A stretch of DNA of 10,170 bases, taken from assembly GCA_947632165.1 (NCBI GenBank), contig CANROI010000038.1:1-10170 (forward strand), given 5' to 3'. Below the pieces are notes generated by a model that did no database searches, was not told the DNA's origin, and saw only the letters and a program-made list of their open reading frames with translations. Positions 6,432-10,170 of the stretch are shown here, piece by piece. Made by a program: the position numbers and the translations under genes. This stretch comes from an uncultured Clostridia bacterium. GTDB taxonomy: Bacteria > Bacillota > Clostridia > Christensenellales > Borkfalkiaceae. Numbering within the stretch: position 1 is the stretch's first letter; every line of letters begins with the position of its first letter.

Positions 6432-6757
6432 AAACGCTCCCTTATCTTTTGTAGAAGTGGTCGAATCTTATTATACACCGAATCCGCGCAAAATGCAACG
6501 ATTTTATGAAAACTTTTCAAATAGAGGAAAAAACCGAGCGCGCAGGCGAGGAATTGGTACAGCCGCATGGACGGAAGCGCGAACGAAAGCGAAAACAGGA
6601 GGTACACGCCCGAGAAGGCCACGCAGAAGAGCGCGTCGGCGGCGATATGCACCGCACGGTGACGGAAGGCGCGGCTGAGCAGAAAAAATACGTCGTAGAG
6701 CGCGCCGCCCGCAATGCCGCAGGCGGCGCAGAGGAGGAAAATATGCAGCTGCTCCAT
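6374..6757 (-). CDS. yabQ: YabQ, spore cortex biosynthesis membrane protein
   Basis: This 127-residue protein has three or so hydrophobic segments (about 4-28, 38-60 and 68-82) and a basic C-terminal tail (RKRKQRRSR). The LYQFLACALGFFLYL segment at 66-80 matches the characteristic YabQ pattern. In B. subtilis YabQ is a mother-cell protein at the forespore membrane needed for cortex formation. The ATG at 6757 overlaps the yabP stop by one base (TGATG); a GTG three bases upstream is also possible. No Shine-Dalgarno site is visible, so translation probably depends on termination-reinitiation from yabP. Its last 58 bases are also the start of the divIC-like gene, and its C-terminal codons carry that gene's promoter. 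Confidence 0.87.
   Translation of the reverse strand: MEQLHIFLLCAACGIAGGALYDVFFLLSRAFRHRAVHIAADALFCVAFSGVYLLFSLSFALPSMRLYQFLACALGFFLYLKSFHKIVAFCADSVYNKIRPLLQKIRERLWRRISRGTFRKRKQRRSR
6470..6498 (-). promoter_or_regulatory. sigma-A-type promoter inside yabQ, upstream of divIC-like gene
   Basis: On the minus strand TTGCAT (6498-6493) and TATAAT (6475-6470) are 17 bases apart, with the -10 ending 38 bases before the divIC ATG. The TATAAT encodes part of Tyr-Asn in yabQ. It would supply divIC, the Ppx gene and the protease in vegetative cells, independent of the sporulation promoter in front of yabP. Confidence 0.75.
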
Positions 6758-7008
6758 CACTTGAAGAGCGCGCTCAACGCCCGCTTGCCCGCTCCGTAGC
6801 GCACGGAACGCACTTCCCCGCTCGCCGAAAAGCTGCCGCTCCCCTGCGAGAAGGCAAGAATCTTGAGCCGGGCGCCGTCGATCGTGACCTTCTGCCCGCC
6901 CACCGTGAGCGTGATGCGCTCCTCCGAAAAACCGTCTACACTCTCGACCGCAGTCAGAGTGATCTTCTTCCGCTGTTCAAGCGTCAAAATGCTGTTCGTT
7001 TCAGGCAT
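6757..7008 (-). CDS. yabP: YabP, sporulation protein
   Basis: The 83-residue protein fits YabP: LEQRKKITLTAVESVDGFSE (10-29) parallels the family's R-x-x-hydrophobic and GV-x-x-V-x-x-F-x-x region. VTIDGARLKI and a final SGEVRSVRYG (GxI-x-x-Y-like) follow. These are short beta-rich proteins, required in B. subtilis for sporulation and made in the mother cell. It is the first gene of the block and overlaps yabQ by one base. The ATG at 7008 is the only ATG near the N-terminus. There is no good ribosome site, and the predicted sigma-E start point falls at or beside the ATG, so the mRNA may be leaderless. A TTG at codon 8 is a weak alternative with no better ribosome site. Confidence 0.85.
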   Translation of the reverse strand: MPETNSILTLEQRKKITLTAVESVDGFSEERITLTVGGQKVTIDGARLKILAFSQGSGSFSASGEVRSVRYGAGKRALSALFK

Positions 7009-7013
7009 GTCTC

Positions 7014-7043
7014 ATTCTATGCGCTTTCTGCCCGCCGATATGA
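7014..7043 (-). promoter_or_regulatory. sigma-E-type sporulation promoter of yabP
   Basis: On the minus strand TCATATC (7043-7037) and CATAGAAT (7021-7014) are 15 bases apart. The B. subtilis sigma-E consensus is KMATATT, 14-15 bases, CATACAMT, so the match is 6 of 7 and 7 of 8 with correct spacing. This agrees with the known sigma-E control of B. subtilis yabP. The -35 shares base 7043 with the T-run of the hsp20 terminator. Confidence 0.75.
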
Positions 7044-7066
7044 AAAAATCCGCCTGTTCGGCGGAT
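7043..7066 (-). terminator. intrinsic terminator of hsp20
   Basis: In the leftward RNA a 7-bp GC-rich stem (ATCCGCC with GGCGGAT, 5-base loop) runs into a six-T tract. The plus strand also has seven T after the stem, but no rightward gene ends here. It lies about 85 bases after the hsp20 stop and separates hsp20 from yabP. Confidence 0.85.
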
Positions 7067-7073
7067 TTTTTTG

Positions 7074-7135
7074 GATTTTCAAGCAATTATGTCTGGCATA
7101 GTATTGATTTTGAGCCAATTATGTCACGCATAGTA
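7074..7135. repeat. 30-bp direct repeat, two copies with 32-bp period
   Basis: Copies at 7074-7103 and 7106-7135 match at 25 of 30 positions by hand alignment, sharing the blocks GATTTT, CAATTATGTC and GCATAGTA. A third CAATTAT occurs at 7148, again 32 bases on, overlapping the end of hsp20. The repeats lie in the 3' untranslated part of the hsp20 transcript, before its terminator. Function unknown. Confidence 0.7.
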
Positions 7136-7150
7136 CTCTGCAAAAGGCAA

Positions 7151-7570
7151 TTATTCGACTGCAATGGTCTTGAGTTCTGGCTTCTTCGTCTTTTCCTTGG
7201 GCACCGAGAGCGAAAGAATGCCGTTCTCGTACTTCGCCCTGACGTTCTCCTCTTCGATGTCCTCGCCCACATAATAGCTGCGCTGGCAGGAGATGCGGCA
7301 CTCTTTCCGGATATACCTTCCCTCCTTGCCCTTCTCGCCGTCCTTCTCGGTTTTCTCCGCGCCGACGGTGAGGTAGCCGTTCTTCAGCGACACCTTGATC
7401 TCGCTCTTCTCGAAGCCGGGCAGCTCGATCTCGAGCTCATAGCCGTGATCCGTCTCGCGAATGTCCGTGCGCATGCTGTCGAGATTTTCGTCGTAGAACA
7501 TGGGGCGGAAGAAGTCCTGGAATGCGTCAAAGATATCATTATTTTGTCTGGTCTGCAAATAAGTCTTCAT
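7151..7570 (-). CDS. hsp20: Hsp20/alpha-crystallin small heat shock protein
   Basis: This 139-residue protein has a short N-terminal arm with FDAFQDFFRPMF, an alpha-crystallin domain at about 34-126 with the typical ELPGFEKSEIKVSLKNGYL and AKYENGILSLSVPK segments, and a C-terminal IAV (I-x-V) motif used for oligomer assembly. It is an ATP-independent chaperone that holds unfolding proteins in the cytoplasm. The ATG follows AAGGAG at 8 bases. It is monocistronic, with its own terminator. No CIRCE operator (HrcA site) is visible upstream, so control by another heat or stress regulator is likely. Length and motifs are complete. Confidence 0.95.
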   Translation of the reverse strand: MKTYLQTRQNNDIFDAFQDFFRPMFYDENLDSMRTDIRETDHGYELEIELPGFEKSEIKVSLKNGYLTVGAEKTEKDGEKGKEGRYIRKECRISCQRSYYVGEDIEEENVRAKYENGILSLSVPKEKTKKPELKTIAVE

Positions 7571-7612
7571 GATTTTTTCTCCTTATTTCTATCTGATTTT
7601 CTTTTCATAATA

Positions 7613-7640
7613 TTTATACCTCTTTTTGCGCCGATCTAAA
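7613..7640 (-). promoter_or_regulatory. possible hsp20 promoter
   Basis: On the minus strand TTTAGA (7640-7635) and TATAAA (7618-7613) are 16 bases apart, about 43 bases upstream of the hsp20 ATG. The match is moderate. The AT-rich run after it also contains TATTAT as an alternative -10. Confidence 0.45.
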
Positions 7641-7650
7641 CGCGGGCAAG

Positions 7651-7678
7651 AAAAAAATCGCCCCGTGAGGGACGATTT
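7651..7678 (-). terminator. intrinsic terminator of the malic enzyme-HNH operon
   Basis: In the leftward RNA AAATCG and CGATTT pair (6 bp), followed by a U-G pair and three GC pairs around a 4-base loop. The stem runs into a seven-T tract. It begins 24 bases after the HNH gene stop. Confidence 0.8.
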
Positions 7679-7701
7679 CCCTATGATTGATGTTCGCGGC
7701 G

Positions 7702-8130
7702 TCAGGTAAACCGCTTCAGATAGCTCAGATCGAGCGCCCACTCGCCGATCCGGTTGCGGCGCGCGTGGATCTCGTTCGCCTCGCCGAGCGCCCTGCGGTA
7801 TTCGGCATAGCTCACGCCGTTTACCTTCATGAAGTGCTCCGCAGCCGCCTTCTCGTCTCCGACGAGCTGCGTCCGCCCGATGTGGATGACCTCATGGCAA
7901 GCGCGGCAGACCGCCACAACCTCTTCGAGCTTCTGGATATGCGCAGCTTCGTCGTAACTCCAGCGCTCATGCGCCTCGAGGCGGGCAGTCGGCGCACCGC
8001 AGATCATGCACTTCCCGCCCGCACGGGCATAGGCGTCCCGCCGCACGACGTCCCAGAGCTCCTTCGGCAGCACCGTGCGTAAATTGGAGCCCCAGCATCC
8101 GTCGGGCACGAGTTCGAAATTCAGCTTCAT
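7702..8130 (-). CDS. small HNH endonuclease-type zinc-finger protein
   Basis: This 142-residue protein has a zinc-coordinating CMIC pair (Cys41, Cys44) and CRACH (Cys75, Cys78, His79), with His54 in EAHERWSYD and His83 in HEVIHIG. This matches a widespread HNH family whose members share NLRTxLP near the start, HExWxYD and CHxxxHIG. HNH proteins cut DNA with a single metal ion; the biological target of this family is not known to me. The open frame continues upstream through the malic enzyme, but that part is out-of-frame shadow. The ATG at 8130, two bases after the malic enzyme stop, starts the recognisable domain. No clear ribosome site precedes it, so it may depend on coupling to the malic enzyme. 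There is no partner methylase or toxin-like gene beside it. Confidence 0.85.
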   Translation of the reverse strand: MKLNFELVPDGCWGSNLRTVLPKELWDVVRRDAYARAGGKCMICGAPTARLEAHERWSYDEAAHIQKLEEVVAVCRACHEVIHIGRTQLVGDEKAAAEHFMKVNGVSYAEYRRALGEANEIHARRNRIGEWALDLSYLKRFT

Positions 8131-8132
8131 CT

Positions 8133-9305
8133 TTATAATTTTGCGACGCCCGTGCTCCTCGCCGCCTCCGCGACCGCCTTGGCGACCGCCTCGTGCGCGC
8201 GCTTGTCGTAGGCGTAGGGCAGGATATAGTCTTTGCCGAGTTCCTCTTCTGTGACGCAGGCCGCGATCGCCCGGGAGGCCGCGGACATCATCTCGAAGTT
8301 GATCCGCGTCGCACGCACGTCGAGCGCGCCGCGGAAGAGCCCCGGGAACACGAGCACATTGTTGATCTGGTTGGGATTTTCGGAAGAGCCCGTCCCGACG
8401 ACGGCTGCGCCCGCCGCGAGGGCGTCCTCGCGGGAGATCTCCGGCACGGGGTTGGCGCACGCGAACACGATCGCCTTCCTCGCCATCGATTCCACCATCT
8501 CCTGCGTGACGCAGTTCGGCCCGGAGACGCCGATGAACACATCTGCGCCCGCCATGGCGTCCGCAAGCAGGCCCTTGCGCCGCATGTTGTTGGTGAGCGA
8601 CGCGATCTCCGACTTCGCTTGGTTCAGATTGGGGTCTCCCTCGCAGAGGATCCCCGAACGGTCGCACATGATGATATCCTTCACGCCCATGCGGAGCAGG
8701 AATTTTGCGATCGCGATCCCCGCCGCGCCCGCGCCGTTGATGACGATCCCGAGCTCCCCGAGCTCCTTCCCGACCAATTTACAGGCATTGAGGAGCGCCG
8801 CCGCGGTGACGACCGCCGTGCCGTGCTGATCGTCGTGAAAGACGGGGATATCGAGATCTTCGATGAGCCGCCGCTCGATCTCGAAACAGCGGGGCGCGGC
8901 GATATCCTCGAGGTTGATGCCGCCGAAGGAACCCGCGAGAAGTTCGATCGTGCGGATGATCTCCTCGGTGTCCTTCGAACGGATGCAGAGCGGGATGGCG
9001 TCGACGCCGCCGAACGTCTTGAAGAGCGCGCATTTCCCCTCCATGACGGGCATGCCCGCTTCGGGCCCGATATCACCGAGGCCGAGGACCGCAGTCCCGT
9101 CGGTGATCACGGGCACGGTATTCCAGCGGCGGGTGAGCTCGAAGCTCTTATCGGGATCTTCCTTGATGGCAAGGCAGGGTTCGGCGACGCCCGGCGTATA
9201 GGCGAGCGAAAGTTTCTCGCGGGTATCTACGTCCACGCGCGGGATGACCTCGATCTTCCCCCGCCACTCGGCATGTTTTTTCAAAGACTCTTCTCTGTAA
9301 TTCAT
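8133..9305 (-). CDS. NAD(P)-dependent malic enzyme (oxaloacetate-decarboxylating malate dehydrogenase)
   Basis: This 390-residue protein is the short bacterial form without a phosphotransacetylase-like tail. Visible motifs are SLAYTPGVAEPC (33-44, catalytic Tyr36), GKCALFKTFGGVDAIPL (90-106, catalytic Lys91), NLEDI with metal-binding Glu133 and Asp134, FHDDQHGTA (156-164), and the nucleotide-binding GAGAAG (191-196). FACANPVPE and ENPNQINN are also family segments. It converts malate to pyruvate and CO2 while reducing NAD or NADP; the cofactor preference was not resolved. The ATG follows CAGGAG at 8 bases, and a consensus promoter lies just upstream. The HNH gene follows two bases after its stop. 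Confidence 0.95.
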   Translation of the reverse strand: MNYREESLKKHAEWRGKIEVIPRVDVDTREKLSLAYTPGVAEPCLAIKEDPDKSFELTRRWNTVPVITDGTAVLGLGDIGPEAGMPVMEGKCALFKTFGGVDAIPLCIRSKDTEEIIRTIELLAGSFGGINLEDIAAPRCFEIERRLIEDLDIPVFHDDQHGTAVVTAAALLNACKLVGKELGELGIVINGAGAAGIAIAKFLLRMGVKDIIMCDRSGILCEGDPNLNQAKSEIASLTNNMRRKGLLADAMAGADVFIGVSGPNCVTQEMVESMARKAIVFACANPVPEISREDALAAGAAVVGTGSSENPNQINNVLVFPGLFRGALDVRATRINFEMMSAASRAIAACVTEEELGKDYILPYAYDKRAHEAVAKAVAEAARSTGVAKL

Positions 9306-9338
9306 TCGGTTTGCTCCTGCTTGAAAGTTCTCCGCTCT

Positions 9339-9367
9339 ATTATATCCGAAACGTTCCGCCCCGTCAA
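9339..9367 (-). promoter_or_regulatory. sigma-A-type promoter of the malic enzyme operon
   Basis: On the minus strand TTGACG (9367-9362) and TATAAT (9344-9339) are 17 bases apart, with the -10 ending 33 bases before the malic enzyme ATG. This is the best promoter match in the window. Confidence 0.85.
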
Positions 9368-9420
9368 GCGAAACGCCCCGCCCTTTTTATTGCCTTTTTG
9401 TCGCCGCACCTGTTCGGAAT

Positions 9421-9479
9421 GACACCCCCTCACCGCCCTACGGGCGGAGCTCCCCCTCAAGGGGCGCCAAGGGGGTGTC
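9421..9479. repeat. 59-bp three-way-junction-like palindromic element
   Basis: Perfect 10-bp terminal arms (GACACCCCCT at 9421-9430, AGGGGGTGTC at 9470-9479) enclose two further hairpins: CCGCCC-TAC-GGGCGG (9433-9447) and a CCCCT/AGGGG stem (9453-9464). The nested form resembles small dispersed intergenic repeats common in gut Clostridia. The bases just before it (9415-9425, TCGGAATGACA) match the end of the palindrome in the neighbouring 143-bp repeats. Confidence 0.65.
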
Positions 9480-9484
9480 TACAC

Positions 9485-9627
9485 CGTCATACCGAGCGAA
9501 GCGAGCGTATCCCCTCATACGCAGTCCGCTTTGGAAAAGGGGATTCTCTCGGGCACTGTGTGCCCTCGGAATGACAGGAAAAAGCGGGGAATGACGGGGA
9601 AACCATAGCGGCGTTCTCATTATGTCA
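9485..9627. repeat. 143-bp palindromic intergenic repeat, copy A
   Basis: The first 91 bases form an imperfect palindrome: GTCATACCGAGCGAAGCGAG from 9486 and a run ending TCCCC, matched by GGGGATTCTCTCGGG to CTCGGAATGAC (9539-9575). A tail ends in TTCTCATTATGTCA. It aligns without gaps to copy B, with about 8 mismatches in 143 counted by hand. A weaker similarity continues to about 9702, interrupted in this copy by roughly 35 extra bases that contain a CCGCGC/GCGCGG inverted repeat (9635-9663). GTCAT-CGAGCGAAGCGAG repeats of this kind are dispersed non-coding elements in many bacteria. Confidence 0.8.
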
Positions 9628-9711
9628 CCCTGCCCCGCGCGCGTTCTATGTCTCTAAGCGCGGCACGAGCCCGAAGGGCGAAGTCAGCATCGCCGTAGCA
9701 TTCCTCCCCGC

Positions 9712-9854
9712 CGTCATACTGAGCGAAGCGAGCGTATCCCCTCATACGAAGTCCGCTTTACACAAGGGGATTCTCTCGGGCACTGTGTGCCCTCGGAATG
9801 ACAGGAAAAAGCGGAGAATGACGGGGAATCCATTGCGGCGTTCTCATTATGTCA
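9712..9854. repeat. 143-bp palindromic intergenic repeat, copy B
   Basis: This is a gapless partner of copy A, starting exactly 227 bases later. The same palindrome and tail are present. The loop between the arms is where the copies differ most (three of about eight changes), as expected if the paired arms are conserved. It is followed by GTCATGGTGAGCGGAG (9851-9866), the start of a further short repeat that ends near 9901. Confidence 0.8.
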
Positions 9855-9901
9855 TGGTGAGCGGAGCCGATAGGCGGAGTCGAATCCATCGCCGCAGCAT
9901 T

Positions 9902-9925
9902 AAAAAACGGCGCCGTTTGCGCCGT
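9902..9925 (-). terminator. intrinsic terminator in the right-hand intergenic region
   Basis: In the leftward RNA a 7-bp GC-rich stem (ACGGCGC with GCGCCGT, 5-base loop) is followed by a T-run at 9907-9902. No leftward gene ends here within the window, so it closes either the candidate small RNA or a transcript from beyond the right edge. Confidence 0.8.
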
Positions 9926-9967
9926 GACCTCGTGTACACGGATTACATTATTCCGCGTACCCTTTTC
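9902..9967 (-). ncRNA. candidate small RNA of about 65 nt, no known family recognised
   Basis: The start is inferred from the promoter at 9974-10002 and the end from the terminator at 9902-9925. The predicted RNA has an upstream hairpin at 9934-9960 (9 bp including one G-U pair, 9-nt loop AUAAUGUAA) and then the terminator hairpin. It contains no ORF beyond ATG followed at once by TAA. This is a prediction from signals only; a terminated leader of an unseen gene or non-transcribed DNA is also possible. Confidence 0.3.
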
Positions 9968-10119
9968 TTCTATAGTTTACACCATTTCCGCCCTTTCGTC
10001 AACCGTTTCGGGCGATTTTCTTAAAAAATATTTCAAATCTTTTCAAAAAAACAGTCTGAATCCGCCTTTTTGCCCTCTCTTTCCCCAAAAAACATTCATG
10101 GAATAATGTAATCCGCGTA
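9935..10119. repeat. 20-bp inverted repeat pair flanking a 145-bp AT-rich spacer
   Basis: The arms at 9935-9954 and 10100-10119 are reverse complements with one mismatch, sharing GGAATAATGTAATCC exactly. Each arm is itself quasi-palindromic (GGA...TCC) and forms the core of a hairpin with the same AUAAUGUAA loop. Both arms begin with TA at the outer edge, so a small TA-flanked element (IS630-type MITE-like) is possible, as are two copies of an operator. Confidence 0.6.
9974..10002 (-). promoter_or_regulatory. possible sigma-A-type promoter of the candidate small RNA
   Basis: On the minus strand TTGACG (10002-9997) and TAAACT (9979-9974) are 17 bases apart. The -35 is strong (5 of 6) and the -10 weak (4 of 6). 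The predicted start is near 9967. Confidence 0.45.
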
Positions 10120-10123
10120 TGTT

Positions 10124-10157
10124 CACGAAAAAGCTTGCTACGCAATCTTTTTCCGTG
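10124..10157. terminator. hairpin near right edge, possible bidirectional terminator
   Basis: CACGAAAAAG and CTTTTTcCGTG pair (one bulged C), with an inner TTGC-TAC-GCAA stem after one mismatch. The T5 tract is inside the stem, so it is only a moderate terminator candidate. It probably marks the end of a gene to the right. A small AGAGG/CCTCT palindrome follows at 10158-10169. Confidence 0.4.
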
Positions 10158-10170
10158 AGAGGGTCCTCTT

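Larger units (their letters stand above)
9306..10170. other. 865-bp intergenic region without a recognisable gene
   Basis: No protein-like reading frame was found on either strand; the short open frames are repeat translations. It contains the malic enzyme promoter, the three-way element, two 143-bp repeats, an inverted-repeat pair and the promoter-hairpin-terminator unit listed separately. From about 9955 to 10099 the sequence is markedly more AT-rich than the genes, with runs of A and T but no recognisable DnaA boxes. Confidence 0.75.

Noticed and set aside
7074..7154. Possible mini-CRISPR
   Set aside because: Only two full copies with a 32-bp period and no spacer-length unique sequence; no cas genes in the window.
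7571..7650. CIRCE (HrcA) operator in front of hsp20
   Set aside because: The TTAGCACTC-N9-GAGTGCTAA inverted repeat is not present.
8131..8667. Upstream extension of the HNH frame to a 321-residue protein
   Set aside because: The extension is an out-of-frame reading of malic enzyme with Arg/Gly-rich sequence; the domain begins at the ATG at 8130.
8193..9422. Rightward open frame of 409 codons opposite malic enzyme
   Set aside because: Every malic enzyme motif is on the other strand; composition is rich in Asp, Arg and His with no domain.
9952..9966. ATG-TAA start-stop mini-ORF in the candidate small RNA, preceded by AAGGG
   Set aside because: The ATGTAA lies in a hairpin loop and the purine run is not well spaced; a two-codon reading frame cannot be told from chance.
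9955..10099. Possible replication origin in the AT-rich stretch
   Set aside because: AT-rich runs are present, but I saw no DnaA-box cluster (TTATCCACA-like) and no dnaA or dnaN nearby.
9311..10106. Short open frames of 60-90 codons in the right intergenic region
   Set aside because: They are translations of palindromic repeats and AT-rich DNA, without ribosome sites or protein-like composition.

Overview
The window looks like a chromosomal segment of a GC-rich, spore-forming Clostridia-type Firmicute. The evidence is the yabP-yabQ-divIC cluster, which is found in endospore formers, together with Firmicute-style sigma-A promoters (TTGACA/TATAAT-like, 17-bp spacers), strong Shine-Dalgarno sites and many intrinsic terminators. 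Apart from one small regulator, every gene lies on the minus strand. I cannot name the species from sequence alone.

Layout from left to right. At 1-2767 is a two-gene nuclease operon read leftward: an SbcD-like metallophosphoesterase followed one base later by an SbcC/YhaN-like P-loop ATPase that runs off the left edge. At 2950-3315 is a DtxR-family metal-dependent repressor with its own consensus promoter. At 3455-3919 is a low-molecular-weight protein tyrosine phosphatase, divergent from a small Xre-type HTH regulator (4052-4255), the only rightward gene, whose promoter suggests a leaderless mRNA. A bidirectional terminator separates it from the block at 4421-7008. In transcription order that block is yabP, yabQ, a divIC-like gene, a short Ppx/GppA phosphatase and an M50-like membrane metalloprotease. 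Next come an Hsp20 gene (7151-7570) and an operon of malic enzyme and a small HNH protein (9305 to 7702). No gene was found in 9306-10170, which is packed with repeats and hairpins.

The most informative part is the regulatory structure. yabP has a near-consensus sigma-E (mother-cell) promoter that shares a base with the T-run of the upstream hsp20 terminator and places the start point at or next to the yabP ATG. A second, vegetative-type promoter lies inside yabQ and would let divIC, the Ppx gene and the protease be expressed outside sporulation. Genes in this block touch or overlap (1 nt, 58 nt, 1 nt, 4 nt), which suggests translational coupling.

The right-hand intergenic region holds two near-identical 143-bp palindromic repeats 227 bp apart, a separate three-way-junction-like element, and a compact promoter-hairpin-terminator unit that could encode a small RNA of about 65 nt. 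The hairpin of that unit recurs as an inverted copy about 160 bp away. No defence system, CRISPR array, tRNA, rRNA or complete transposon was found. The genes themselves are ordinary housekeeping and sporulation functions; the unusual content is in the non-coding DNA.
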